A stretch of 64,000 bases of DNA from Pseudomonas sp. SST3 (GCF_003325755.1 NZ_QORI02000015.1:50729-114728), one strand, 5' to 3'. Counted from the first letter of the stretch, positions 29,541 through 38,997 are shown. A program made the numbers and translations. The notes: generated by a model not told the origin, from the letters alone.

Positions 29541-30377
29541 ATGATCTTTCTCGTGGTGCTGCTGGCGTTCCTCATAGACAAGCTCACCGATTGGCGGCGT
29601 GACGTGCAACAGGATGGCCCCTGGTTGCAGCTACTGCGGCGGATCGAAGCGCACACGGGTATGTCCTCCAGGCCATGGCTGGGCTTATCGCTGTTAGTGC
29701 TCTTGCCGGTGATGTTGCTCGGGCTGCTGCTGATCGCACTCAAGCCGCTGGCCTACGGTTGGCTCAGCCTGCCATTACATCTGCTGGTGCTGCTCTACAG
29801 CCTGGGTCGCGGGCAAGGTAAGCGGGAATTCGGCGCGTTCCGCGACGCCTGGCGCCGGGGCGATAGCGAAGCGGCCACGTTGGTTGCCGAGCGCGATCTG
29901 GGGCTTAGCGCGTCGGACGCGCCGAGCCTTCTGCGTGCCGTGGAGGCGCAACTGCTCTGGCGCAGCCACCAGGGTTTTTTTGCAGTGATCTTCTGGTACG
30001 TGTTGCTTGGCCCCGTGGCCGCACTGGCCTACCGGCTGCTTGCGCTGACCATCGAACATTCTCGAAGTGAAAACACCCGTGAACGGGCCGCACAGCTGCG
30101 GCACGCCTTCGATTGGCTGCCGGTGCGGGTCCTGCTCGCCAGCTTCGGACTGGTTGGCAATTTCGTCGCGGTTAATCGCGTCTTGCTGCAGGAGCTGCTG
30201 CACTGGGAAATTCCCGCTTCACGACTGCTGGCCGAGGTTGGTCCGGTTGCGGCTGACCTGAGCGAGTCGTATGAAGGCGAGGCGGGTATCGTCCGGCTCG
30301 ATAGCCTCGCCGCTTTGCTGGTGCGCACTCGCATGCTCTGGTACGCGGCCATTGCCCTCTGGGTTCTTCTTCTCTAG
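29541..30377 (+). CDS. ampE: Regulatory signalling modulator AmpE
   Basis: Inner-membrane protein of the ampDE operon, proposed to sense beta-lactam stress; CobD/CbiB-like fold. 278 residues with membrane helices at about 1-12, 47-68, 72-88, 145-165 and 258-278, and the N-terminal FLIDKLTDWRRD typical of the family. RBS AGGA before ATG 29541. The operon probably ends here; a chemoreceptor with its own promoter follows. Confidence 0.93.
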   Translation: MIFLVVLLAFLIDKLTDWRRDVQQDGPWLQLLRRIEAHTGMSSRPWLGLSLLVLLPVMLLGLLLIALKPLAYGWLSLPLHLLVLLYSLGRGQGKREFGAFRDAWRRGDSEAATLVAERDLGLSASDAPSLLRAVEAQLLWRSHQGFFAVIFWYVLLGPVAALAYRLLALTIEHSRSENTRERAAQLRHAFDWLPVRVLLASFGLVGNFVAVNRVLLQELLHWEIPASRLLAEVGPVAADLSESYEGEAGIVRLDSLAALLVRTRMLWYAAIALWVLLL

Positions 30378-30520
30378 CCCTTCTCGGTCATTCCAGAAGA
30401 CAGCCTCGCATCGCGTCTGATTGCAGCGTGCGCCGGCAGCCAGGCGTCGGATAAGCACGCTGGATATGCCGGGATCGGTGTGCCTTCTGTCGCTTGCCTG
30501 GCCATCATCATGCCATTACC

Positions 30521-30547
30521 TTAAGTTACATAAACAACGACCGATAT
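30521..30547 (+). promoter_or_regulatory. FliA (sigma-28) type promoter of the chemoreceptor gene
   Basis: TTAAGTTA (30521-30528), 11-base spacer, ACCGATAT (30540-30547). Consensus is TAAAGTTT-N11-GCCGATAA; six of eight bases match in each half and spacing is exact. It lies 90 bases upstream of the gene at 30638, in a 260-base gap otherwise without features. This puts the receptor in the flagellar late-gene class. Confidence 0.72.
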
Positions 30548-30637
30548 CCCGTATAAGTTTCTCGCGCCACTCTCTGACGAGCCCTGCTGCTGCCCTCGAT
30601 GCTGCCGGCAATAAAACAAGAAATTGGGAGACGTCTT

Positions 30638-32668
30638 TTGAACAGTCTGTTGTATCCCGCGATTGCATTGATGAACCGCTTGAGCTTCGGAATGAAGTTC
30701 AGTCTGATCAGCGTGCTCTTCTTCGTTCCCATGCTGCTGACCAACTTCTATCTGGTGCGTGATTCGTACCGGGAGTTCGTTGGTACCCGCACCGAGCTGC
30801 AGAGCCTGGAGCTGTTGGGCACGGCGTTGGAGCTGCGCCGTGAGATGGAGAACTGGAAAGATCTGATCGAGATCGAGGGCATCATCGGCCAGACCGGCGA
30901 GGTGCAGGCACTGGTGAGTCGGCTGGATAATGCCGAGCGAGAGCTTTCCGCTCGAATGCAAGCTCTGGAGCCGGTCAGCGACAATCCCGAGCAGGTGGCC
31001 GAATTCAACACCCGTCGAGACGAGCTCGGCGCTGCCCTGCGCGAGGCCCAGGGGCAGCAGTCGTTGCAGGCCAAGGCGGCGATGGCGCGCGCATTGCTGG
31101 GCAAGGCTCAGGTGATGATCAAGCTGATCGCCAGCCAGTCGGGGCTGAGCCAGGACAGTCAGCGGGACGTACGGATGCTCGCCGAGCTGCTGACCTCGGT
31201 CACGCCCTCGATTACTGCGGCGCTCGGTGAAGGACGGGCGGTCGGTTCCTACACCTTCGGTCAGGGCTTTCTGAACTCCGATGCCAGCAATAAGCTGGAC
31301 GAGCTGTTGCTTGAGTTGGAGAAGCAGCAGGCTCAGTACGGCGCCCAGTTGCAGGACGTTCTTGGCGGCAGTGCCGCTGCCCTGCGTCAGCTCGAAAGCT
31401 ACACCGAAGCCAGCCGCGGCTCTCTCCAGATCAGCAGCGATATCTTCCAGGATCAGGTGATCATGGCCGAAGCGCTAGATCGCCCCTGGGATGACTTCTA
31501 CGACATGATCAGCGCCGAGATGGCCAAGACCTATGCGCTAAACGATGCGATTCTCGGCTTCCTCGATGACGAACTCGAGCTGCGCCTGGAGCAGAAACGC
31601 CTGTTGATGGTCCTGTTGCTGGCCGCGCTGGCGCTGGTTTTTCTTCTGGTGGTCTACCTCTACAGTGCGTTCTACATGTCCACGCGCGCTTCGCTGCGCA
31701 GCCTTGGTGCGACCATGGGCCGAGTGGCCGCGGGGGATATGACGGCACGTTTCGAGGTGCAGAGCCGAGACGAGCTGGGCGAGCTGGGGCAGGTCTTCAA
31801 CGAGACCGTCGCAAAGATTCGCGAGCTGATCGAACGCGTCGGTCAGACGGTGGGCGAGGTGGAGCGCCAGGCGTCGCGAGTCGAAACCGTTTCCGGCGAG
31901 AGCAACCAGACGGTTTCCGAACAGCGCGGCCAAATCGAGCAGGTCGCCACCGCCATGAACGAGATGTCGGCAACCGCTCAGGGCGTCGCGACCAGCGCAG
32001 AAGCCGCGGTCGGCAGTGCTCAGAGTGTCAACGATGAAACAGTGAGCGGCCGGAGTCTGGTGGAGGCGCAGGTCGACGGTATCGAGCGGTTGGCAGCGGA
32101 GATCGAGCAGTCGGTCAACGTTATCAATCAGTTGGCCAGCGACAGCAAAGCTATCAGTCAGGTCCTGGACGTGATCAAGGGCGTTGCCGAACAGACCAAC
32201 CTGCTGGCGCTCAACGCGGCGATCGAGGCGGCGCGTGCTGGCGAGCAGGGCCGCGGCTTCGCTGTGGTGGCCGATGAGGTGCGTAACCTGGCCAAACGCA
32301 CCCAGCAGTCCACCGAGGAGATCGAACAAATGATCGGCCGGCTGCAGGGTGGTGTCGGAGCGGCGGTCAAGACTATGCATTCCAGCCACTCGATGGCCGA
32401 GGAAACCGTCAGCCAGTCGGCACAGGTCCAGCAGGCCCTGGAAAACATCCTCACTGCGGTCGGTGCCATCGTCGACCAGAACCAGCAGATTGCCGCGGCT
32501 GCCGAAGAGCAGACGGCCGTCGCGCATGATATCGATCGCAACATCGTTGCCATCAACGAGGCCGGCCAGCGCACCGCCGAAGGCGCAGGGCACACCGAGC
32601 AGGCCAGTCGCGAGCTCACCGAGCTGGTCGGGCGTCTGCAACAGCTGATCGGAGCATTCCGCATCTAA
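30638..32668 (+). CDS. Methyl-accepting chemotaxis protein (downstream of ampE)
   Basis: 676-residue chemoreceptor with the same position (after ampE) as PA4520 of P. aeruginosa. Membrane helix at about 19-38 (FSLISVLFFVPMLLTNFYLV), helical sensory region of about 275 residues, second membrane helix near 325-348, HAMP domain, and a signalling domain with tip [19 protein letters not shown]. No C-terminal pentapeptide. I start at TTG 30638 because GGGAG lies seven bases ahead and homologues begin MNSLLYPAIALMNRL; ATG 30599 is the alternative. Ligand unknown. Confidence 0.92.
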   Translation: MNSLLYPAIALMNRLSFGMKFSLISVLFFVPMLLTNFYLVRDSYREFVGTRTELQSLELLGTALELRREMENWKDLIEIEGIIGQTGEVQALVSRLDNAERELSARMQALEPVSDNPEQVAEFNTRRDELGAALREAQGQQSLQAKAAMARALLGKAQVMIKLIASQSGLSQDSQRDVRMLAELLTSVTPSITAALGEGRAVGSYTFGQGFLNSDASNKLDELLLELEKQQAQYGAQLQDVLGGSAAALRQLESYTEASRGSLQISSDIFQDQVIMAEALDRPWDDFYDMISAEMAKTYALNDAILGFLDDELELRLEQKRLLMVLLLAALALVFLLVVYLYSAFYMSTRASLRSLGATMGRVAAGDMTARFEVQSRDELGELGQVFNETVAKIRELIERVGQTVGEVERQASRVETVSGESNQTVSEQRGQIEQVATAMNEMSATAQGVATSAEAAVGSAQSVNDETVSGRSLVEAQVDGIERLAAEIEQSVNVINQLASDSKAISQVLDVIKGVAEQTNLLALNAAIEAARAGEQGRGFAVVADEVRNLAKRTQQSTEEIEQMIGRLQGGVGAAVKTMHSSHSMAEETVSQSAQVQQALENILTAVGAIVDQNQQIAAAAEEQTAVAHDIDRNIVAINEAGQRTAEGAGHTEQASRELTELVGRLQQLIGAFRI

Positions 32669-32682
32669 CGAAGATCGGTGGC

Positions 32683-33462
32683 TCAGCTCCAGCCAAACAG
32701 CTCGCAGCTGTTACGGTAACTGGCGTCTGCCAGCTCCTCGGGGCTGATGCCGCGGAGTTCGGCCAGCTCGCGACAGATATCCGGAAGAAACTCCGGGCTG
32801 TTGCGCTGACCGGCGTGGCTGTGAGGCGCGATATCCGGCGCGTCGGTCTCGAGCACGATGCTGTCCAGCGGTAGTTGCTGCAGCACCCGGTGCATGCGGT
32901 GCGCCTGCGGCCAAGTGCCTGCGCCGCCGAGGCCGAGCTTGTAGCCCATCCGGATATATTCGCGTGCCTCTTCCCAGCTACCACTGAAAGCATGGGCGAT
33001 GCCGGCGCGCTTGAGTTTGCGTTGCTTCAGCGTTGCGATCATCGGCGCGTGGGCGCGGCGAACATGCAGCAGGACCGGTAATTCGAATTCGTCGGCCAGG
33101 TCCAGCTGGGCTTCGAGCAGGTGCTGCTGGCGCGCCTTGTCGGGATCTTCGATGTAGTAATCCAGCCCGATCTCGCCGATGGCGCAGAGCTTGTCTTCGC
33201 CGCGCAACTGCCGCAACCACTCGCGCAGGCTGTCGATATGCTCGGGTCGATGATCCTTCAGAAACACCGGATGCAGCCCCAGCGCGGCGTAAACTGCCGG
33301 CTGGTCCTGGGCCAGCTGCCAGACCCTTGCCCAATTCGCCTGATGCACACCCAACACCAGAATGCGCTCGACGCCGGCCGCGTTGCTGCGGGCCAGTACC
33401 TCACCGCGGTCGGCATCGAAGGGGTCAAAGTCGAGATGGGTGTGGGTGTCAATCAGGCGCAC
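32683..33462 (-). CDS. TatD family metal-dependent hydrolase
   Basis: TIM-barrel metallohydrolase, 259 residues, of the TatD DNase family (3'-5' exonuclease in E. coli). Metal ligands: HTHLDF at the N-terminus, GEIGLDYY, LLHVRRAH, IAHAFSG and LETDAPD. TatD, YcfH and YjjV-type paralogues cannot be told apart here. GTG 33462 is preceded by AGGAGA. It is last in a minus-strand run ada - small gene - tatD with gaps of 48 and 45 bases. Confidence 0.9.
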   Translation of the reverse strand: MRLIDTHTHLDFDPFDADRGEVLARSNAAGVERILVLGVHQANWARVWQLAQDQPAVYAALGLHPVFLKDHRPEHIDSLREWLRQLRGEDKLCAIGEIGLDYYIEDPDKARQQHLLEAQLDLADEFELPVLLHVRRAHAPMIATLKQRKLKRAGIAHAFSGSWEEAREYIRMGYKLGLGGAGTWPQAHRMHRVLQQLPLDSIVLETDAPDIAPHSHAGQRNSPEFLPDICRELAELRGISPEELADASYRNSCELFGWS

Positions 33463-33507
33463 GGCCGGTTTCTCCTGGTCAGAGCTGGTTACGGGTGAAG
33501 CGGCGGT

Positions 33508-33753
33508 TCAGTGGCTCGGCTCTTCCTCGATCTGGATGTCGCTAACCCCCAACTCCGCCATGCGGCTGTCCTCGCTAGGGCGCACCGGATTTTCCCAGGG
33601 CGCATCGATCGCCGCGCGTGGCTCGCGAACATGATGCAGCAGAATCTCAAGTTCGGCCTGCTCCATGTCCGGTTCTTCGAAAGAGCTGAGCGTCAGCGAG
33701 GCCGGATTGCCATTGATCAGGTAGTGGATACGGTAGCGTTTCAGTTCGGTCAT
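33508..33753 (-). CDS. Conserved hypothetical small protein
   Basis: 81 residues starting MTELKRYRIHYLINGN, with an alternating beta pattern then an acidic helix (DMEQAELEILLHH) and an acidic tail (IQIEEEPSH). No known motif recognised. ATG 33753 is chosen over ATG 33783, since the first ten residues of the longer form are poor. It lies between ada and tatD on one likely transcript. Function unknown. Confidence 0.65.
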   Translation of the reverse strand: MTELKRYRIHYLINGNPASLTLSSFEEPDMEQAELEILLHHVREPRAAIDAPWENPVRPSEDSRMAELGVSDIQIEEEPSH

Positions 33754-33801
33754 GGCGGCTCTCGAGTCCGGGTTGTGGAACATCGGACCGCCAAATCGCT
33801 G

Positions 33802-34839
33802 TCAGGCTCCCGAGTCCTCACGCTCCGATTCAAGCAACGCCGCTTTGCGCTCGATGCCCCAGCGATAGCCGGTCAGCGACTGATTGGCGCCAACGACGCG
33901 GTGGCAGGGCACCAGAAGCCCGACCGGGTTGCTCGCACAGGCACGGGCGACGGCGCGGGCATGGCTGCCGAGGCTTTCGGCCAGCTCGCCATAGCGCCGG
34001 GTTTGGCCCGGGGGAATCTCTTGCAGCGCCTGCCAGACCCGTTGCTGAAACGCGCTGCCACGCAGATCGAGCGGCAGCCGGGCGGCGCGTGAAGGTTCTT
34101 CCAGCTGCGCCAGGATCGAATGCAACCACTCGCCCAGGCCCTCCTGATCGCGCTGCAATTGCGCTGCGGCGAAGCGCAATTGCAGTTCGTCCAGCAGCGT
34201 TTGTTCATCGTCACCGAACAGCAGCGCGCAAATTCCGCGGTCGCTGGCGGCGATCAACAGCAGCCCCAGCGGACACTCGCCGATGGCATAGCGCAGCGAC
34301 TCGCCGGCACCCCTGCGACGACGCTGAGCCGGGCTCAGCGCCGTGACATCCTGATAAACGCCGCGGGTGCTCCCATAGCCTGCATCCAGGGCTGCGCTCA
34401 GCACCGAATCGGCTGCAGGCAAGCGCGTCTCCAGCCGCTCCCGGCGGCGCGACGCAGCCCAGGCGCGTGGGGTGAGGCCGGTGCGGGCCTTGAACGCGCG
34501 AGCCAGGTGCGATGAGGACAGACCGATACGTGCTGCAAGCTGATCCAGCGTGATTGGCTCAGGGCTTTCATCCAGCAGGCGACAGGCGGCGATGACCAGG
34601 TCGTCGAGCTGTTCGGCCGGGCTTTGCCCCTGTGGCGAGCAGCGCCTGCATGCGCGATAGCCGGCGGCTTCGGCATCTGCTGCATTGCTGAAGAAGCTGA
34701 CGCCGTCACGTCGTGGGCGGCGAGCCGGGCAACTTGGCCGGCAGAAGATTCGGGTCGAGCGGACGGCGAATACGAAGCGACCATCGAAGCCTGCGTCGCG
34801 GTCGCAGAGGGCGTGCCAGCAGCGGTCGAAATCGAGCAT
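33802..34839 (-). CDS. ada: Ada: methylphosphotriester/O6-methylguanine methyltransferase and AraC regulator
   Basis: 345-residue DNA repair protein. N-terminal Ada zinc domain with FCRPSCP and ACRRCSP supplying the four Cys, one of which takes methyl groups from phosphotriesters; central AraC helix-turn-helix (about 85-170); C-terminal MGMT domain with active-site PCHRV and GYRWGIERK. Methylation converts Ada to an activator of the adaptive response. Start ATG 34839 (MLDFDRCW) is preceded by AGGGAG. Leads the run with the small gene and tatD. Confidence 0.95.
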   Translation of the reverse strand: MLDFDRCWHALCDRDAGFDGRFVFAVRSTRIFCRPSCPARRPRRDGVSFFSNAADAEAAGYRACRRCSPQGQSPAEQLDDLVIAACRLLDESPEPITLDQLAARIGLSSSHLARAFKARTGLTPRAWAASRRRERLETRLPAADSVLSAALDAGYGSTRGVYQDVTALSPAQRRRRGAGESLRYAIGECPLGLLLIAASDRGICALLFGDDEQTLLDELQLRFAAAQLQRDQEGLGEWLHSILAQLEEPSRAARLPLDLRGSAFQQRVWQALQEIPPGQTRRYGELAESLGSHARAVARACASNPVGLLVPCHRVVGANQSLTGYRWGIERKAALLESEREDSGA

Positions 34840-35052
34840 TGGGGTGCTCCCTGAGTGAGTGATTGCGATTGTCCGTCCTGCTCGCCTGCGATGCCAATCC
34901 ACAACACGCTTTTAAACTTGCGGGCGAGCATGGAAGCCCGTTGACGATTACCGTAACCTGCAGGCCTGCATAGTCGAAAAGGGTCTGTAAGTCGCTGATG
35001 AAAACGACCAAAACGACTCGAGTCGCTGGTCGAGGATGGGCTGATCGACGAA

Positions 35053-35889
35053 GTGCTGCGGCCGCTGATGAGCGGCAAGGAAGCAGCGGTCTATGTGGTG
35101 CGCTGCGGTGACGAGCTGCGTTGCGCGAAGGTCTACAAGGAAGCCAACAACCGTAGTTTCCGCCAGGCGGTGAAATACCAGGAAGGCCGCAAGGTGCGCA
35201 GTAGTCGTGACGCCCGGGCCATGGCCAAGGGTTCCAAGCACGGGCGCAAGGAAAAGGAAGAGAACTGGCAGAACGCCGAAGTCGCGGCATTGTTCCGTCT
35301 GGCCGATGCCGGCGTTCGTGTCCCGAAGCCGTACGACTTCCTCGACGGCGTGCTGCTGATGGAGATGGTCACCGGGGAAGATGGGGATGCCGCACCGCGC
35401 CTCAACGACGTCGATCTTCACCCTGATGATGCCCGCGAATTTCATGCGTTCATGATCGGCGAGGTGGTGAAGATGCTCTGCGCCGGCCTGGTCCATGGTG
35501 ATCTTTCCGAGTTCAACGTTCTGCTCGATGAACACGGGCCGGTCATCATCGACCTGCCTCAGGCGGTGGATGCGGCCGGCAATAACCATGCGTTCGAGAT
35601 GCTCGAGCGAGACGTGGGCAACATGGCGGCCTATTTCGGACAGTTCGCGCCGGAACTCAAATTCACCCGCTACGCCAAGGAAATGTGGGCACTTTACGAA
35701 GATGGCAAGCTGACGCCGGACTCCGAGCTGACCGGTGAGTTTGCCGAACCGGAAGACGCCGCCGATCTCGATGCGGTGATGCGTGAGATCAAGGCTACGC
35801 TGGCCGATCAGGCGCGCAAGGAAGCGTTGCGCAATGCAACGGACGAACCCAGCGATGAACCGCCCACACCGCCGTGGATGCGTGGCTGA
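35053..35889 (+). CDS. RIO1-like serine protein kinase (5' end frameshifted)
   Basis: RIO-type protein kinase fold, 278 residues from GTG 35053. The ATP-binding Lys is in CAKVYKEA, the catalytic loop is VHGDLSEFNVLL and the metal-binding Asp is in IIDLPQAV, all intact. Bacterial RIO-like kinases are little studied. The family normally has about 18 more N-terminal residues. Those residues are encoded in frame just upstream (KRLESLVEDGLIDE) but are cut off from ATG 34998 by one extra base in an A4 run (35001-35004 or 35010-35013), with a TGA at 34999 in the downstream frame. GTG 35053 may rescue expression of a slightly short kinase, or the indel is a sequence error. Confidence 0.82.
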   Translation: MLRPLMSGKEAAVYVVRCGDELRCAKVYKEANNRSFRQAVKYQEGRKVRSSRDARAMAKGSKHGRKEKEENWQNAEVAALFRLADAGVRVPKPYDFLDGVLLMEMVTGEDGDAAPRLNDVDLHPDDAREFHAFMIGEVVKMLCAGLVHGDLSEFNVLLDEHGPVIIDLPQAVDAAGNNHAFEMLERDVGNMAAYFGQFAPELKFTRYAKEMWALYEDGKLTPDSELTGEFAEPEDAADLDAVMREIKATLADQARKEALRNATDEPSDEPPTPPWMRG

Positions 35890-36090
35890 GGCTCAAGCTC
35901 GGAAGGGCTCGCTTCTACGAGCCCGCTGATTCGAAGATTTTCGCTGAAGATTCACCTCTGACGCGCCCTTCGGCGTTCAGTCTATGCTGATCAGGTAAGT
36001 GCGATCGGCGGCAATGGCCAGCGGTTCGTGCACTACCGATTGGGCGTATCATTGCCTGGCGTTTCAATGTCAGTGCAGGAGAGAGTCGCA

Positions 36091-36558
36091 ATGCAAGGTC
36101 AGCCACAGGTCATCGAATATTTGAAAGAACTACTGCGTGGAGAGCTGGCCGCGCGCGATCAGTATTTTCTGCACTCGCGGATGTATGCCGACTGGGGCTT
36201 CGCCAAGCTCTACGAGCGGATCAATCACGAGATGGAAGAGGAAACCCAGCACGCCGACGCGCTGCTCAAGCGCATCCTTTTCCTCGAAGGCACGCCGGAT
36301 ATGACACCCGACGCAATGCATCCCGGCCATACCGTGCCTGAGATGCTGCGCAGCGATCTAGCGCTGGAGTATAAGGTCCGCGAAGCGCTGGCCAAAGGCA
36401 TCGAACTGGCCGAGTCGCACGGCGACTACCCGACTCGCGACATTCTGGCGGCGCAACTGATGGATACCGAGGAAGATCACGCCTACTGGCTGGAACAACA
36501 GCTCGGCCTGATCGACCGGATGGGGCTGCAGAACTACCTGCAATCGCAGGCAAGCTGA
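36091..36558 (+). CDS. ftnA: Ferritin FtnA-type (annotated as bacterioferritin), haem ligand absent
   Basis: 24-mer iron-storage protein, 155 residues. Ferroxidase ligands are visible: Glu in [11 protein letters not shown], Glu/His in EEETQHAD and a second pair in DTEEDHAYW. In haem-binding bacterioferritin the sequence is D-E-M-K-H-A-D with Met52; here it is E-E-T-Q-H-A-D, so the haem Met is a Thr. This agrees with P. aeruginosa FtnA (formerly BfrA, PA4235), whose sequence it closely resembles. ATG 36091 is preceded by AGGAGAGAG. A strong terminator follows. Confidence 0.92.
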   Translation: MQGQPQVIEYLKELLRGELAARDQYFLHSRMYADWGFAKLYERINHEMEEETQHADALLKRILFLEGTPDMTPDAMHPGHTVPEMLRSDLALEYKVREALAKGIELAESHGDYPTRDILAAQLMDTEEDHAYWLEQQLGLIDRMGLQNYLQSQAS

Positions 36559-36567
36559 CCCTGCAAG

Positions 36568-36599
36568 CAAGGCCAGGCGCAATGCCTGGCCTTGTTGTT
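36568..36599 (+). terminator. Terminator of the ferritin gene
   Basis: 11-bp stem CAAGGCCAGGC / GCCTGGCCTTG with a GCAAT loop, followed by a TTGTTC tract, 9 bases after the ftnA stop. It also faces the end of the chemoreceptor on the minus strand. Confidence 0.85.
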
Positions 36600-36610
36600 C
36601 CGAGTGCCGG

Positions 36611-38533
36611 TCAGATCCGGAAACGACTTACCATCGTCTGAAGCTGACTGCCCAGACGCGCCAGTTCGACGCTCGAGGCCGCCGTCTGTTCGCTGGCTGC
36701 GGCGGTCTGCTCCGATACATCACGCACGTTCACTACGCTGCGGCTGATCTCCTCGGCAACCGCGCTCTGCTCTTCGGCTGCGGTGGCGATCTGTTGATTC
36801 ATGGCCTGGATATTGGACACGGTACGGGTGATGCTGGTCAGCGAGGTGCCGGCGCGGCGAGTCAGCTCGACACTGCTGTCGGTGAGGCTGCGGCTGCTCT
36901 GCATGATCGCTGCGACCTGCTGGGTACCGCTATGCAGAGCGGTCACCAGCTGTTCGATTTCCTCGGTGGACTTCTGGGTGCGCTGCGCCAGACCGCGGAC
37001 TTCGTCGGCGACGACTGCGAAACCGCGACCAGCCTCGCCGGCGCGCGCCGCCTCGATTGCAGCATTGAGCGCCAGCAGATTGGTCTGTTCAGCCACGGCT
37101 CGGATCACGCTCATCACGCTGCCGATCTTGTCGCTGTCGCTTTGCAGTGCCGTCATCGCCTCGGACGAGCGGACGACTTCGCTGGCCATCCGCTCGATCT
37201 GCGCGACCACTTCCGCAACGACACGATCACCTTCGCGCGCTTCGATATCCGCCTCGGTGGCCGCTTGCGCCGCCTGTTCGGCGTTACGCGCGACCTCCTG
37301 AACAGTGGCCGACATCTCATGCATGGCGGTGGCGACCTGATCGGTCTCCTCCTTCTGGCTGTTAACCCCGGCACTGGTCTGCATGGTCACCGCCGACAGT
37401 TCCTCGGCGGCGCTGCTGATCTGGCCCACGCCATCACGAATGCCGCCGATCAGGTCGCGGAGGGTGGCGCCCATCTGCTGAATGCCTTGCTGCAGAGCGC
37501 CCAGCTCGTCTCGCCGGGTGATTTGCGCGGTGGCGGTCAGGTCGCCCGATGCGATGCGCTCGACATCCGCGAGAGTGGTGCGCAGCGGCAGAACGATCTG
37601 GCGGGTGATCAACCAAGCCGCCAGAATGCCGAGTAATACCGCCAGCGTGGCACTGATGATCAGGCGCTTGCCCGCTTCGCCGCCCTCGATATCTAGCCGC
37701 TCCAACTGATACGCATAAAGGTCTTGGCTCAGGCGCAGGATCTCGCCCTGATGGTCGGTCATCCCCTGACGCGCCTTGGCAATCACCTGGGTCGCCGTTT
37801 CCAGCGTTTCTATCGCCGTGCGGTACTGGTCGAGGGCTGAGCGAATCTGCTCGGCGGCGTCGCGGCTGACAGCGTCGAGAGCGCTGCCCTTACGATCCAG
37901 GGTGGCCAGAGCTGCGTCGAGCTGAGCGTAGACGGTTTCCGCGTTCTGCGCGGTTGGCGAGGCAATGTAGATCCGCAGCAGGTACTGTGCCTGCTTGAGC
38001 TCTTCTTTGACTTCCGTGATGGCGCGGTATTGCTCGAAACGCTGGGCATCGTACTCCGACAGCTGCATGACCCGAGCACTGACGCGAGTGGTCAGTTCGC
38101 CGAGCTGCGCCGCGGCATCGTCGGCACTCCGGTAGGCCGCGTTTACGCTGGCATAGCCTTGGCGCATGTCGTTCAGCGAGCGCTGATACAGCTGGTTATA
38201 GCCGTCCTGCTCCTTGAGCATCGCCACGTTCACCGGGTTCACGAAGGTGGCGAGCAGTTTGGTGTGCTGGGCCAGATAGCTCTCCAGCTTCTTGTTCAGG
38301 CGCTCGGTGGATTCACTGTCGGCATTGGCCAGCATGTACTGCAGGCGCGCGATGCGCAGATCCGTCAGGGTGTTGTTGAGATGCACGATCTCTGTCATCC
38401 AGCCGCTGCGCTTGATCACGCTGCCGAGGCTGCCCCAGCCAGTCCAGGCCAGGACAAGCGTAAGCACCAGGACGACGCCGAAGCCCATGGTGAGCTTTCG
38501 GCTGACGCCAACGTTTCCAAACCATCTATTCAT
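36611..38533 (-). CDS. HBM-domain chemoreceptor, McpS-like
   Basis: 640-residue receptor. Membrane helix at about 13-33, helical bimodular (HBM) sensory region of about 255 residues ([20 protein letters not shown] through [14 protein letters not shown]), second membrane helix near 295-315, HAMP with VERIASGDL, and signalling tip [19 protein letters not shown]. It resembles P. putida McpS in both flanks and length; McpS binds malate, succinate, fumarate and other TCA acids, so a similar ligand range is a fair guess. ATG 38533 (MNRWFGNVG) matches that family; the ribosome site is weak. A FliA-like promoter lies 74-100 bases upstream. Confidence 0.92.
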   Translation of the reverse strand: MNRWFGNVGVSRKLTMGFGVVLVLTLVLAWTGWGSLGSVIKRSGWMTEIVHLNNTLTDLRIARLQYMLANADSESTERLNKKLESYLAQHTKLLATFVNPVNVAMLKEQDGYNQLYQRSLNDMRQGYASVNAAYRSADDAAAQLGELTTRVSARVMQLSEYDAQRFEQYRAITEVKEELKQAQYLLRIYIASPTAQNAETVYAQLDAALATLDRKGSALDAVSRDAAEQIRSALDQYRTAIETLETATQVIAKARQGMTDHQGEILRLSQDLYAYQLERLDIEGGEAGKRLIISATLAVLLGILAAWLITRQIVLPLRTTLADVERIASGDLTATAQITRRDELGALQQGIQQMGATLRDLIGGIRDGVGQISSAAEELSAVTMQTSAGVNSQKEETDQVATAMHEMSATVQEVARNAEQAAQAATEADIEAREGDRVVAEVVAQIERMASEVVRSSEAMTALQSDSDKIGSVMSVIRAVAEQTNLLALNAAIEAARAGEAGRGFAVVADEVRGLAQRTQKSTEEIEQLVTALHSGTQQVAAIMQSSRSLTDSSVELTRRAGTSLTSITRTVSNIQAMNQQIATAAEEQSAVAEEISRSVVNVRDVSEQTAAASEQTAASSVELARLGSQLQTMVSRFRI

Positions 38534-38606
38534 GCAAATACCAATGACAAGGGCTATTCGATTAGAGTTGGCCGACGACAGGAATCGGCTGCTGAAGGGC
38601 TGCTCG

Positions 38607-38633
38607 CTGTCGGCGGTGCTACCGCAAACTTGA
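38607..38633 (-). promoter_or_regulatory. FliA (sigma-28) type promoter of the McpS-like gene
   Basis: On the minus strand TCAAGTTT (38633-38626), exactly 11 bases, then GCCGACAG (38614-38607). Seven of eight -35 bases and six of eight -10 bases match TAAAGTTT-N11-GCCGATAA. It is 74 bases upstream of the receptor start. Confidence 0.78.
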
Positions 38634-38729
38634 GAGCGGCGTGAATATGACGCCATTTTTCTGATGAATGGTGTCGAGGTGTTTGCGACGCCGACTCGCC
38701 AGTGTCGGTCACAAAAAGAAATCCGCCGA

Positions 38730-38960
38730 ACAGGCCGTGTGAAAACATAGCGAGCGAAGGTTAAGCAGGGCGCAACGACCAGCGGGAGTAACAGCCGAAG
38801 GCTGGCCCGAAGGGCGAGCGCAGCGAGTCAAAACAGGCGAAAAAGCGCAGTTTACGTGCTGTAAAGGAGCATTTTGACTGGGCTCGCAACCGAGCGTGTT
38901 TTTAACGCCGCATAACCGAGCGCAGTAGTTTTCGCCCCTGCGAAGCGGGTTTCTTCAGGC
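38730..38960. repeat. Structured non-coding block, probable interspersed repeat
   Basis: Between the McpS-like gene and mqo. No plausible gene on either strand. It is rich in GCGAGCG-type words and holds nested inverted repeats: AGTCAAAA (38826-38833) with TTTTGACT (38872-38879), TTTAC/GTAAA inside it (38851-38865), and GGCGAAAA with a later TTTTCGCC. It begins near a GTGTGAAAAC word, a type often seen at ends of mobile or interspersed repeats. Whether it recurs in this genome could not be checked. Confidence 0.45.
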
Positions 38961-38997
38961 CGGCCGACTGGCTCAGTCAGCCGAACCTTGCTCGGCT

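Noticed and set aside
28290..29609. 439-codon open frame opposite nfi-ampD
   Set aside because: Spans two real genes on the other strand; no family features.
31538..32641. 367-codon open frame opposite the receptor signalling domain
   Set aside because: Such shadows are common over MCP signalling domains; no motifs.
38730..38960. Integron attC site
   Set aside because: Contains hairpins and a GTTAA word, but no paired R'/R'' core sites and no integrase or cassette genes.
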